This document shows positions 31,760 to 44,009 of a stretch of 64,000 bases of DNA, piece by piece. The notes under the pieces were generated by a model. It had not been told where the DNA came from. It searched no databases and saw only the letters and a program-made list of their open reading frames with translations. This DNA is from Mactra quadrangularis (lineage: Eukaryota; Mollusca; Bivalvia; Venerida; Mactridae): positions 13,589,167 through 13,653,166 of the forward strand of contig CM046295.1 in the NCBI GenBank assembly GCA_025267735.1, written 5' to 3'. How positions within the stretch are numbered: position 1 is the first letter of the stretch; each line of letters starts with the position of its first letter. The translations under genes were made by a program, and so were the position numbers.

Positions 31760-32758
31760 TCCACACTTCTGATTAAAGTTTTTGTGCAGTAAAATACTTT
31801 CTTCTATATCTTTGTTATTTCTTAAGATATTAACTTCAAACTTTAAATATATGTTCCTTACTATCAACCACATCTCATGTGACAAGGTCCATAACTCCAA
31901 ACACATTTTTTCAAGAATTATCTCCCCTTGAACTGATTGAAGTTTTTGTGCACAGATTAAAGTTTTTGTGCAGTAAAATACTTTCTTCTGTATCTTTGTT
32001 ATTTCTTAAGATATTAACTTCAAACTTAAAATATATGTTCCTTTCTATCAACCACATCTCATGTGACATGGTCCATAACTCCGAATGCATTTTTTTCAGA
32101 ATTATCTCCCCTTGAACTTAGAGTTTTCTTTAAAAAATGTTTGTTTTTACTGCAACTGTTTTATTTCTTTAGGTATTGATTTCAAACTTTAAATATATGT
32201 TCCTTATTATCAACCTCATCTCATGTGACAAGGTTCATAACTCCGTATACATTATTTTCAAAGTTATTTTCAAAGTTATCCCCCTTGAACTTATAGTTTT
32301 CTTTAATAAATATTTGTTTTTACTGCAACTGTTTTATTTCTTTAGGTATTGACTTTAAATATATGTTCCTTATTATCAACCACATCTCATGTGACAAGGT
32401 TCATAACTCCAAATATATTTTTTTCCAGAATTATCTCCCCTTGAAATTAGAGTTTTCTTTAAAAAATGTTTGTTTTTACTGCAATTGTTTTATTTCTTCA
32501 GGTATTGACTTCAAACTTTAGATATATGTTCCTTATTATCAACCACATCTCATGTGACAAGATTCATAACTCCTAATACATTTTTTCAGAGTTATCCCCC
32601 TTGAACTTATAGTTTTCTATTTATTTCTTTTTTTTTCTTTGAATTTGTTAAGGTTATATTTTCAAATTTTAAAATATGTATGTTCCTTATCATCAACCAC
32701 ATCTCCTGTGACAAACATACACTAAGTCGAGCATGCTGTCTCCTCTGACAGCTCTTGT
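31682..32758. mobile_element. Pearl-like element: hexanucleotide tract plus six ~165-bp tandem cores
   Basis: The left end GCTCGACTTTACGAAG leads into a GGCGTC/CGCGTC tract (31722-31765); then comes a core repeated about six times (period about 155-178 bp; ATATGTTCCTTATTATCAAC and CATCTCATGTGACAAGG in each); the right end is AAGTCGAGC, the complement of the left terminus. This resembles bivalve pearl/Helentron-associated elements, which carry short flanks around ~160-bp tandem cores. The family assignment is by architecture only. Confidence 0.75.
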
Positions 32759-33202
32759 TGAATATTATACCATTGTAATTATTATTATCCGTCTGACTTT
32801 GAAGTGTTAATTTTATGAAACTGACTTACGAAGATTTTTTTCGTGAGAATTTTTGTGAAAAGCGCATTGACTCGGCTTTATATTCTTGACACCCTGTGGA
32901 TCGAGTTTATCATCGTGTAGGTGACCCTTATAGTTGCTTCCATGTGGATAAAGTGAAGTGTTCTTATATTTTTGTGTTAGAAAACAATAGTTGAGGTCAT
33001 TGCACGATTTTATGATAGGTACAGTAATGTGTAGTTTGTCGGCATAACTTTTTAGCAAGTTTTCTTTATACTTAAGTAACTAGATTGAATAAAAAATATT
33101 GTCATTTGCCAACTTATCCCTTTAATCTAATATAAGGTTATTAGTTTTTCATCTTTACTTGAACTTTTAATTTTTACTAATAACCTTTTCTTTCTTTTTC
33201 AG

Positions 33203-33362
33203 CTGATGTCAGTTGAGGCGTTTTTGTATTAAGTAATATGAAAGCTGATACATGTATGCATGTATTTAAACCCCTGCCATTGAAGGATTTCCGTAAGTTT
33301 GAGGTAAATATGAAACACTTTGTTATGACTGACATGCTGGAAGACATTTCGACTAGGAATCG
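33203..33362 (+). CDS. Candidate first coding exon of an unidentified gene
   Basis: A strong acceptor (TTTCTTTTTCAG) at 33202 is followed by a 35-nt leader and ATG at 33238. The 125-nt coding part encodes M-K-A-D-T-C-M-H-V-F-K-P-L-P and ends at CG|GTGAGT in phase 2. It joins in frame to the segment at 34117. No domain is recognised. Support is splice-site quality and frame continuity only. Confidence 0.35.
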
Positions 33363-33744
33363 GTGAGTGTTAATTTAGTTTTTATCTTCTAGATATGTCA
33401 TTTGTTTGTGAACTTAAGTATTTGTTAATCGTTAATCAACGAGATCAAGTCTCAAACTTAGTAGTGCTGAATTAGCAATCTGTAGACTACCCATCTTTGG
33501 CAACAACAAAATTGAGAATATTTTGGCAAATAATTAATTGTCCTAAAATGAATAATTTTAGGAATTTTTCAAAATTTGACTCAATTTGGGCTCTAAATCA
33601 CTCTTTTATGAAAGAAGTCACATTCCAGTGTTTGCCCATGATGCATCCTTATAAAATGGGCGGACACTTTTTATATCTATTTTCATTCATTTATAATTGT
33701 ACATTATTCTTCCATTGGCTATTGAATAAGTCAGTTTCTCTAGC

Positions 33745-33945
33745 TGTGTGGGTGGGTGAGAAACATAAGTAGTGTGTGCGTGCATGCATGCGTGCGTGGG
33801 GTATGTGGGTGTGTGTACGTGCGTGCATGCGTTTGCGAGGGTATATGCGGGTAAGTGTGCTTGCGCGTGTGAGCCAGGGTATGTTAGTGTGTGTGTGAGT
33901 GAGCATGCGTGAGGGTATGTGCGGGCGAGTGTGCGTTTGTTTGTG
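33745..33945. repeat. GT/GC-rich imperfect microsatellite (TGTGTGCG-type)
   Basis: Mixed TGTG, TGCG and TGCA runs lying in the presumed intron between the two candidate exons. Confidence 0.9.
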
Positions 33946-34116
33946 AACAGTAACTGATTAATTCATTATCCAATTGATGTACGTGTATAGCACTTACTTT
34001 GTTTATCAACAAATGACATTTCTAGTTCAGTCAACTTTTTGATTTTGTTGTTGCTTAATTTACTGTGATTCATGTAATTTATTATCAATTATGTTTTGTT
34101 TTTCTTTGGTCTCCAG

Positions 34117-34257
34117 GTCGTCCGTGTCTGATCTGAGATTTGCACCGATATCTCAGGCCCCGCATGCATATCCCAACTGTCCCATCCCCGCCATGGAGAG
34201 GGTTCGGTCTGTTGGGGTTTTTAAGAGTCATTGGCTTCATATCCCCCAGCACCAGAG
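34117..34257 (+). CDS. Candidate second exon of the unidentified gene
   Basis: Acceptor TTGGTCTCCAG at 34116; phase fits the exon ending at 33362. It encodes S-D-L-R-F-A-P-I-S-Q-A-P-H-A-Y-P, Pro-rich and locally GC-richer than its flanks. The donor is uncertain (AG|GTTCGA at 34257 is weak); the frame stays open to 34371. Confidence 0.35.
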
Positions 34258-34537
34258 GTTCGAAATACTTTGGTCACCATTATTTGTATTCTTGCTGGCT
34301 TGTAGAATTTTCTGTCAGTTTTACCTTGTTAAGACAAAGCTATGTCATATGGGAGGTGGGGGTAGGCGATAGGGTTAATATAGGTAATGTAGGTTGGGGC
34401 TTACTTAATTTTGGGAGGGTTTGCATAGGACTCTACTTCGAAGAGAGGAAATTAGTTTGGAACTTTTTAGCAAATGGGAGAATATAATTGGGTATTTTTT
34501 TCTGCGGAGTTGAGGTGGGCTATTTTGTGGTATAGTT

Positions 34538-34773
34538 CGTTTTTTTCTCAACTGTCAAAACATGAATAATTTCACGGTGAATGCGTTTGTCAAAATCATC
34601 GCCATGATACATTCATGAGTTTCCAAAAGTGTGTTCTTTGATCGAGTAAATCTCCTTATGCCCAATGGTATGTTTTAGTCAAGATATATTTAATGACAAT
34701 TAGGCCACCAGTACAGAAACAGTGCATTCAGTCACCGTGAAATTATTCAAGCTTTGACAGTTGAGAAAAAACG
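34538..34773. mobile_element. Inverted-repeat MITE (236 bp)
   Basis: The ends CGTTTTTTTCTCAACTGTCA and complement, continuing through AATAATTTCACGGTGA, give arms of about 44 nt. Flanks share only TAGTT. Confidence 0.75.
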
Positions 34774-34779
34774 GATACT

Positions 34780-35890
34780 AGTTCAAGAAATAGAGTAATT
34801 GCTTTAGCTATCATAGAAAAGGATTTGAATTTGGATATTAATCATATTATTGTTGTAATTTTATTGTTTAATCGCTTCATGCTACTGCATAAAACGGGGA
34901 CGTTAATAGATTTCTATGGGGGCTCTATCCAAATGTTTTTGTAACGGCCATGATTAGTTTTTTTCTGACATACATGTATATGTTTTACCAACAATCTTAA
35001 TGATATTATTATTACTAAGTCGATTGTATTAGATACAAATAGGGCCTACTTGATATAATCATTAAAGCTTGATTTCATACACATTACAGAGTACTTTTTA
35101 CGTACAGTTTTAATCAAATGTTTCTGTAATAATGTGCGTAAGACTTGGGCTTACATTATTTTATAAGAATTTGTATTTGTAATGTATACATTGATTTAAT
35201 TTTAATAAGAATTCTTGTATTATGACCACTAACTGTAGATTAAAAACATTCATATTTAAATCATATATTACATTTTTTCATCTCGAAAGCGAAATAACAA
35301 CTCACTCTAAGTAGAAGTTTTTATCAAGTAAATTTATGCAAAAGTGAGCTTTGTATTGGAAATTATCGGGAAAATGACATTATTATGACACTGATGTGGT
35401 ATGAATAAATATTTACCGTTGACCGAATTGCGTGCTACTCATTAAGATCTTATAAAATAGCTCTGATAGTTGCGTTTCCAAAAATGTGATAGCAAAATAT
35501 TATTTTAAGACAATAATAATTATTCGTTTTTAAGCCTAGTTTTTGGCTAGTAATTAGCTAACATAGCTCAAAATAGAGAGTATTCTCAACACAGCCTCTT
35601 GTTTACTTAATGCCTTAAGTGTGATACTTATGCATTGACTGATTTATTTGGATAATTTTAGTAATCAAATATAAACTTACACATGTACTTTAGAGTGGCT
35701 GAGGAAACACCTTCATGTATGGGCGTGCAATATTAACTAAGTTGTAACTTTGAGCCTGCCATCCATCAATTTTGTATGTCATTTCAATTGCCAAATAGTC
35801 ACCATAGCCTGTCACATTCTACAATGACGAATTGTCGCTTTTTAGAACTTTTGTGTTTGTCTATCCTATCATACATTACGATAAGCTAGA
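34780..35890. other. AT-rich, no feature identified
   Basis: No exon, RNA gene or clear repeat was supported. Confidence 0.35.
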
Positions 35891-35894
35891 GCTG

Positions 35895-36050
35895 TAGTCC
35901 CGTTGTTATCGCGCTGGGGGTTTAAATCTAGAATCCCGTCCGGGTGGTTATACCCTTCCATGGAAATTTTATAATACATGTAATGTCAATTTTCCTTCAT
36001 TGATAATGTATTTGGAGAAGTAGCTGACCTTGTTAATAAAGGTCTTCTGT
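35895..36050 (+). repeat. tRNA-derived SINE, family 1, degenerate
   Basis: The head is decayed (TTATCGCGCTGGGGGTT), but the body GGTTATACCCTTCCATGGAA, TTTTCCTTCATTGATAA and TTTGGAGAAG is recognisable. Confidence 0.65.
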
Positions 36051-36289
36051 CTGTGAAATAACCTTAATCAATTACCATCATTTCAAAAGGCTCAAATGGA
36101 GACCATTTCTGTTTCATATACAAATAGTACTTCGAAAATACAACTAAAGCAATTTCATTTAATTTACATAGAGTCAAATTTCTATCAAGCAGTACTTTAT
36201 TTTTATCAAAATCATTATCATATTTGTGCATTAAATAACATGGACTTATTGACCAATGTTTATGAACTAACTTAGAATAATGAGACATA

Positions 36290-38030
36290 TTTTCTCACTA
36301 TAAAACATACCGTTGTTCCTAAGCTCATGTAAGTTTATGTTCTTCAATAAGATAACAGACACAATAAAACATCCTGTTTTTTTTCTATAAATCATACACG
36401 TTTCTGTCCTTCAATAAGATAATAGACTCACAATAAGAATTTTTTTTCTATAAATCATGCAAGTTTTTGTCCTTCAATAAGATAACAGACTCACAATAAG
36501 ACTTGATGTTGTTCCTAAGCTCATGTTAGTTTATGTCCTTCAATGAGATAACAGTCACACACTAAGACATCCTGTTTTATTCTATGAATCATAAACGTTT
36601 CTGCCCTTTAAAACGATAACAGACACACAATAAGATTTGCAGTGTTTTCCATGACACATTTATGTTTATGTCCTTAATTAGAAAACTAACACAGAAAAGA
36701 CATGACGTTGTTTCTTACTTTTATGAACGTTTCTGACCTTGACAACGATAACAGACACACAATAAGCATGCCGTTTTTTCCATGCATTATGTACGTTTCT
36801 GTCCTTGAAAACGATAACAGACACACAATAAGCATGCCGTTTTTTCCATTCATTATGTACGTTTCTGTCCTTGAAAACGATAACAGACACACAATAAGCA
36901 TGCCGTTTTTTCCATTCATTATGTACGTTTCTGTCCTTGAAAACGATAACAGACACACAATAAGCATGCCGTTTTTTTCCATTCATTATGTACTTTTCTG
37001 ACCTTAAAAATGATAACAGACACATAATAAGCATGCCGTTTTTTCCATTCATTATGTACGTTTCTGTCCTTGAAAACGATAACAGGCACATAATAAGCAT
37101 GCCGTTTTTTCCCCGTTCATTATGTTGTTTCTGACCTTCAAAACGATAACAGACACACAATAAGCATGCCGTTTTTTCCCGTTCATTATGTACGTTTCTG
37201 ACCTTGAAAACGATAACAGACACACAATAAGCATGCCGTTTTTTCCCATTCATTATGTACGTTTCTGACCTTGAAAACGATAACAGACACACAATAAGCA
37301 TGCCGTTTTTTTTCCATTCATTATGTACGTTTCTGACCTTGAAAACGATAACAGACACACAATAAGCATGCCGTTTTTCCCATTCATTATGTTTTTTTTT
37401 ACCTTCAAAACAATAACAGACACACAATAAGCATGCCGTTTTTTTCCATTCATTATGTACGTTTCTGTCCTTCAAAACAATAACAGACTCACACTATGGC
37501 ATGCCGCATGTTCCTAATCTCTTTTACGATTATGTCCTTCAATTAGATAGCAGACATTTGATATGACTTAACATTCGGCCTTTTTTCTCATGTAGGTTTT
37601 TAAATTTAAATGAAAAATCTTAAATACACTTAAAGATATCAATATGTCCTTATTTACAGGTATGTATCTGTCAAGATAAAAAAAGAACACATATATGCAT
37701 GATTGACATCTATTGTCTGTATTTTCATGTAGGTTTCTCTCTTTGAATTATGAACCTTAAATACACTTTCAATCTGTCCTTATTCTCAGGTAGGCATTTG
37801 ACATCTAAGGTCCATTCGCATGTAGATATCTTTAAAAAAGATAGCTTAAATTCACTTATATTTTGGGGTTTTTTTTCTCAGGAAGTTATCTGTCCTAAAA
37901 AAGAAAACATACTTACACTTTGCCATATTCGGTCCTTATTTTCATTTAGGTTTCTATCGTACGATAAAATTACATTGATACAATGTATTTTATTCTTATT
38001 TGCTCATAAGTTTCTCTAGAATGTAGGTTG
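36290..38030. repeat. 66-bp satellite array
   Basis: The unit starts GTACGTTTCTGTCCTTGAAA and includes ACGATAACAGACACACAATA and GCATGCCG plus a T-run; spacing between units is exactly 66 bp at 36791, 36857 and 36923. Units between about 36720 and 37480 are nearly identical; both edges decay, and 37560-38030 is the older form (TTTTCATGTAGG, TCTCAGGTAGG). Because 66 is a multiple of three and the unit lacks stops on the minus strand, a 265-codon frame with a 22-residue period results. This is very likely not a protein. Confidence 0.95.
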
Positions 38031-38039
38031 AAAATTACT

Positions 38040-40255
38040 AACTATCTTTTGTTGGTTTGATTGTCCAAAAGTATATGATGCTACAAGTCTAATGTAATTG
38101 TTAAACTTTTCTTATTACTGAACTTCTGTCTTAAAAGATATGCTATTCTATAATAAATAATTAAATGTAAAACAAGATAAAACAGGACAAAAATGTTTTA
38201 TTACATTTTGTATATAAATTAAATCCGTATGTCAATAAACTTCGAAAACTAAAATATAACAATATGATTCCATTTGCATAACAGTAATATCAGTTTTGTA
38301 TCTAGCACATTTCATACATAAATTTAATACAAACACAGGTAATTTTAAGTGACTTCAAGACTCCAGAAATGCAACAGTGCATACTCATTAAGATTCATCA
38401 AAATAGTTATCATTATTCATTTAAAAAGTTATTAACATTGTTATTATCAACTGCTTTGGGTGCGATATAACATTTTTTGTTGATGCTATTTAAAATCCTA
38501 ACAAACAAACATTTAAAAATTGTCTGAGTTATCAAGACAAAATACCACCATGTGGTTAAAACTAATGATTTTACTTCAAATTTCCATTCAAGTTATCACA
38601 TTCACAGTTTTTAATTCAGATAGAATGTCCAACCGCAAAGAGAAATTTGCCATATCACGATAGTCATTTTCAATCTCAAAGCAGCTTTGTCCAAATCTAG
38701 CCTGTAAATCAACACAGACTTTTGTTTCTTGCGTTGTTGAAAGTTACCTGCTTAAAATTGTGCAATAGATGCAGCACGAATTCTCTCCTCTAACTTTAAG
38801 AACTTAATACGTTTCCATACATGAGGATGAGGATAGCCTACTGGGAGTGTAAATCTATTTTTTCAGCCTTCATATTTGTTGTTATTTATTTGTCCATTGT
38901 GTATGGTGACTTCATAAACATCTCATTCATGTGGTTGAAATGTAGTTGGAGTTCGAATCATGATCTTTCCATATTTGACTATGTTCCTTTTAAGTACACA
39001 AACATAAGTTGCGTTTAAGTAATCAGTAAGTTTTTCAATGTTGGGAGTTTCCAATTTTATTTGAAACATCATCCACAGGTATAAATGCTACAGCATCAAC
39101 CATCCCACAAAGTCAAAAATCATTATTCTCTTTATAAGTAAGAGTCAGTTCTAATTCCCTAATTTTACGCAAAGTGGCTTGTGAAAAATGGTAAAAACAT
39201 CCTTGTATAAGAGTATTGTTTCCAAACACTGCAGATAAAGCCTTTCTTAAACCTAGTTTAAAGTTTACCATCACAATTAGAGGGCCAGGTTGATATCCTA
39301 TGTGAGAACATGCTTCAGACATAATTAGAAATAGAGTTTCAAGTTGTATGACGTATATCTTGCAAAATTGCAAATATATGTGGTACAGTGAAATCACCTA
39401 GAGAAACATGCATAGCAAATATATGACTAACTTGTGAAAGAGCCTTAGCAAAAATACCGTCCATGGACCTCTAGTTTGGCTGTCCCAGTAATTTTAATTG
39501 TTGACTTGTTCCAAAAACTAACACCCTTGATTCACTATCCACACCACTGTCATCAAACAAAAATGGTTTACCATTTAGGTTGTTGGCCCATTTTTCTTCT
39601 GCAGTAAGAAGTCTTAGATTCTCAGGTGTTTTTGGAAATTCTGGAATTATTTTATTCATCATGGTTCTCTTACATGTTCTAGCTGATGGTAGTTAACCTA
39701 ATGCAGCATTGTCAGCTTTAAGGATGCTGGTAGAATACACAGTGACTGAGTTTTCAGTAGTTTTGCAAACTCGTTTCATCATTAAAGCACGACATCTTTT
39801 ATCTTTCCTATGGCGTGTCTCTATATGTTATCCAATGCTGGAAGACGGACACTTACTATTACTTTCATAAGTTTGCGATTTGCATTTATGAAATTCAGAT
39901 AAAGGCACTTCCTGTTATCTATTTGTTGATTGCATACGCTCCTTACTGTTTTTGTCGTTTGTATTTTTAGTTTTCAACTCATTTGGTCTGTGATTATGGG
40001 CTATACTTACTTTGATTCTTCTGTTATATCAGGATCAGTACGAATACTACCCCAGAATCCTAAAGAACGATTTGTACAATTCCAAAACTTTTGATGACTT
40101 ATCATCATCATAACATATTTTAAGACCACATCTATTACTACGAATTATCATCATTCAAAAAACAATCATATAGATAGCAATAGATTAAGTAAATTGCAAT
40201 ATAGACTTAATGAAGTAAAGTTTAGTATCATTTCTTATATATGCGAAAATGCAGT
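38040..40255. mobile_element. MULE insertion within the satellite
   Basis: Sequence unlike the flanking 66-bp-type repeat contains the transposase pseudogene above. Terminal repeats and target duplication were not resolved, so the limits are where satellite periodicity stops and resumes. Confidence 0.55.
38755..39845 (-). pseudogene. Dead Mutator-like (MULE) transposase
   Basis: In minus-strand order: a FLYWCH-like remnant (H-R-K-D-K-R-C-R-A-L, near 39800), the segment P-K-T-P-E-N-L-R-L-L-T (39620), W-P-M-D-G-I-F-like text (39465), the MULE core V-M-V-N-F-K-L-G-L-R-K-A-L...G-C-F-Y-H-F-S-Q-A-T (39180-39290), M-V-D-A-V-A-F-I-P-V-D-D-V (39085) and a Y-E-G-W-like E-G-x-K-N-R-F block (38870). Several frameshifts and stops separate these parts (frames break at 39113, 39397, 39471 and 39662). 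Family knowledge: this is the DDE domain of Mutator-like elements. It interrupts the 66-bp satellite, indicating insertion into the array. Confidence 0.85.
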
Positions 40256-40259
40256 TTTT

Positions 40260-42110
40260 ACCTTCATTCACTGTAACAGGTCCTTTTGTCATTATTCTCA
40301 GGTAGGCAGTTGTCTTAAAAAAACAAACATACATATATGCCATATGTGGTTCTAATGTTCATATAGGTTTCTATATTGTAACACTAAAACATGTTATTCA
40401 GTCAATGTTCTCAGGTAAGTATTTGTCTTAAAAAACATGCATACATATTGACATATTCTCTCAAAATGTTCGCATTAGTTTCTTTCTTACAATAAGATCT
40501 CCTTAATACACATAAACATTAAATTATATCCTTATTCCCAGGTAGGTATCTGTGTTAAGAAGATCACTAACATACATAATTAACACCTACTGTCCTTATT
40601 TTCATGTAGGTTTCTCTCTTTGAATGAAAAAAACTTAAATATACTACAGCTTTGCATTTTGTCATTATTCTTGGTAAGGTATCTGTCTTCATACAAATTG
40701 ACTTCCTCTGTCAAAATGTTCATGTAGTTTTCTATCTTTGATAGGATTCAAGCAAGTTTCTATCTTACAAAACAAAACTTGCATTTTCTGTCCAAATGTT
40801 CATGAAGATTTCTGTCTCTGAAAAAAATCTTCAACACACTACACCATGTCATTCTGTCCTTGCTTTCTGGTAAGAATCTGTCTTAGAAAAAAACACATGT
40901 ATACACCATGACATCCTCTGATCAAATGTTCTGGTAGGTTTCTATCTCTTTGAATAAAGCAACTTTGATTCACTAAAACATTCTGTCCTTATTATTAGGT
41001 AAGTATCTGTCTCAAAAAAAGAAAACATACAAACACTATGTTATCTTCTGTCGAAATGTTCATGATGGTTTCTTTAAATAAAACAACACTTCTCTGAAAC
41101 ATCCTGTCCTTATTATCAGGTAAGTATTTGTCTCAAAAAAGATAATATGCATACACTATGCTATCATCTATTCAATTTTACATGTACGTTTCTTTCTGAT
41201 AATAAGATAACAATAATACCCTAAAACTGTCATTTCGTCCATATTTTCATGTGTATTTCTGCCTTAAATTCAACCTTACATACAAATGGACGTCTTTTGT
41301 CTATTCATGTAGGTTTCTATCTTTATGAAGAGCTAAATATGATACACTGCAGCATGTCATTCTTTGAATAAGTTAATTCTGATAACCAAAACCATGTCAT
41401 TTTGTCCTTATGTTCAGGTAAATATCAGTCCTTAAAAAAGAAAATAAAATAGTACAAAATGGTATCATTGGTCATTATTGCAGTTTTTATCTTTGAATAA
41501 GATATCTTTTATACACGACAACATGTCAATCTGCCCTTATTCTTGGTTCGGTATATGTCTTTAAAATGAAAACTTACATACAAATTGACACGTTCTGTCC
41601 AAATGAACATGTAGGTTTATATCTTTATAAAGAGACACTTATAATACACTACAGCATATCATTCTGTCCTTATTCTTTGAAAGGTGTCCGTCTTAAAAGA
41701 AGAAAACACACGTACAAATTGTCACCAAAGGTCCATAATTTTGTGCAGGTTTTTTCTTTGAAAAAAAACACACTTCAATACAACAAATTACTTTGGGTCT
41801 TGTAGGTTCTTATCTTATAATAATATAACTTTAATGCATTATAACATGTCGTTCTGTCCTAATTTTCAGACATAAAAAAGAAATCAAACAAGTAAAATGA
41901 CATATTCGGTCCTTATTTCCATGTAGGTTTCATTCTTCGAATAAGATGACTTTAATACACTTTAGCATGTCTTTCTCTCTTCTCTCGTAAATATCAAATA
42001 GTTGTCTGTTTTTAATAAGATTTTAAACACACTTTTATGACTTGTCTGAAATTTGTCCTTATTTCTATGTAGATTTCTATCTTTTAGAAGTAAAATATCT
42101 TAATGTATGG
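40260..42110. repeat. Degenerate continuation of the 66-bp satellite (dimeric ~130-bp period)
   Basis: Alternating sub-units: type 1 with TGTCCTTATTCTCAGGTAAG and AAAGAAAACATACATACA, type 2 with ATGTAGGTTTCTATCTTTGA and AATAAGAT...ATACACTA. Divergence is much higher than at 36.7-37.5 kb. Type 1 units repeatedly present a CAG|GTAAGTAT-like junction. Confidence 0.85.
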
Positions 42111-42119
42111 TTTGTTCCC

Positions 42120-42880
42120 ATTTGGGATTTTTTGTAACAGCATATTTAGCAGTTAAATTACAAATGGTAATATTAATTTGATTTTTTTATTGAATAATAC
42201 AACACATATCTACATAGTTATCAATGTATCAGTAAAAGATTGGAAAATTGTAAGAACTATATTTACCTTAAATAAATAGCTCCGTGAAATGTTTGAATCT
42301 TTTTCAAATCAAATCAGTAGGCATTTTATATTATACTATTTGTTCGGATCTATCGTTAAAATATATTTATAAAATTGGTGTATTCAATGCAAATTAAGAT
42401 AATAAAAATAATCCAAACTTCAGCATATCATATATATTGTAGTATTGTTTATAACATTCAATGACAATTTGATATTTAGATTATACATAAGAATATAGAA
42501 GTTTTGCACAATTGTAAATAAAGTCTTACTAAAATCACTAAGTTATTTAAGCTGTTGACTTTGTACCAAATGTACCAATCGTCTGCCACAATACTAACTA
42601 TATAAACATTCTGTATTATGGTTACATGGTCAGATATTTTTTGAACGTACAGAAATGATCTATACTTATACCCACTCACATACAGTTCTAATAACATATT
42701 CATTGTATGTAGAGTATATTGATGGCGTTTTCGATCCTTAAATGAATATAAAAAGCAATTGTTAAATACATGTAATTAGTACTAATGATGCTTGATAACG
42801 ATGTACTAAACGATAATCGGCTTGATGAAGGTAAAAGAGAGGAACTTGATAGCTCTCAATTAAAAAAAATAATGAAAAGT
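42120..42880. other. AT-rich, no feature identified
   Basis: No exon or repeat supported. Confidence 0.35.
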
Positions 42881-42885
42881 GTATA

Positions 42886-43100
42886 TAATTCTGAGCAATC
42901 TAGTGAAGGACCCAGTTTACTGGGGGGATAGCTAGATCGGAATTATACGTAAAACATAATTCTGAGCAATCTAGTGAAGGGCCCATTTACGGGAGGATAA
43001 CTAGATCGGAATTACTTTTTAAACTTATACATAAATACATAGTTCTGAGTAATCTAGTGAAGGACCCAATATATGGGAGGATAGCTAGATCAGACTCTTA
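42886..43100. repeat. Three tandem ~70-80-bp units, each a weak hairpin
   Basis: Each unit runs TTCTGAGCAATCTAGTGAAG ... GGATAGCTAGATCGGAATT, so its own ends are partly complementary (AATTC/GAATT; TCTAG/CTAGA). Confidence 0.8.
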
Positions 43101-43235
43101 AACAAAACAGCAATGATGTACCAAATACTTAAGGTACTAGTTACTATATAGTCGAATGTAAATAGTGTTCATAGTACTAAGTCTTGCTAGGGTGCTGCTT
43201 ACATGTATATGTTTAAAACAAATTTAAATGAAATA

Positions 43236-43341
43236 CACTGGTGTCCTAAAGTTTCTTTACACGTGTTTTTTTCATATTTTCTCTTTCGTTTTTAAAAACA
43301 CATTTTGCTTAGTTTTTCTATATTATATTTGGACACCAGTG
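43236..43341. mobile_element. Tc1/mariner-like MITE (106 bp)
   Basis: TA flanks (43234-43235; 43342-43343); ends CACTGGTGTCC and perfect complement GGACACCAGTG. Confidence 0.85.
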
Positions 43342-43344
43342 TAT

Positions 43345-44005
43345 ATGTAACATCGACAACCTTTTGTTTCATTGAATTTATTGGTTTTTAAACAATCTCT
43401 ATACATTGTATAATGAATTATGTTGTTGGTAACAAGGATGTGAAAGGTATTTTGGTATAGTTCATTTATGTATATAACTTTACTGAATGGTTTACAGATT
43501 ATAGGTAATTGAATCATTTAGGATATTTTTATAAATACCAGCATTGTGTTATAAATAGCACTGTGAACTGACATTGGTAATTGGTATAGAGCTATATGCT
43601 TAATAGCTGATGATTAGAAAGACATTATTTACTGATATGATATTGTTATTATATCATACATTCAGAAAGTTTTGTAAATATTGTGTTATCATAATTAATT
43701 TGCAACGATATCTGTCCGTAACAAAAAATTTCCGTCGCAGTTTAACATGCAGCAGCCTAATACTTTGCATATTGCTTCATCCCATAGTCCCATGTGGTGT
43801 AAAGCAATTTCATGCTCCTTGCTCATCTACTTCCTGTTTGTCGCATATTTTTAGATTTTTGCGGGGGTATCACTAGTGAGCATTAGCTCAAAGATTTACT
43901 TGTTATATTTTGTTTAAGTAAACATTATGAGGACCTTTAACTATTATATGCACAAGTAAGTTCAATGATCCAATACTGTGTTTCGTTTAAAGTTTATAGG
44001 TACAT
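43345..44005. other. AT-rich, no feature identified
   Basis: No exon or repeat supported; an 88-codon frame at 43610-43876 is unrecognised. Confidence 0.3.
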
Positions 44006-44009
44006 GCAC

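Noticed and set aside
31715..31906. Arg-rich minus-strand frame
   Set aside because: Arg/Gly-Arg run is the translation of the GGCGTC hexanucleotide tract in the pearl-like element.
36678..37475. 265-codon minus-strand open frame with a 22-residue period
   Set aside because: It exactly follows the 66-bp satellite; 66 is divisible by three and units lack stops on this strand. Overlapping frames with the same property exist on both strands.
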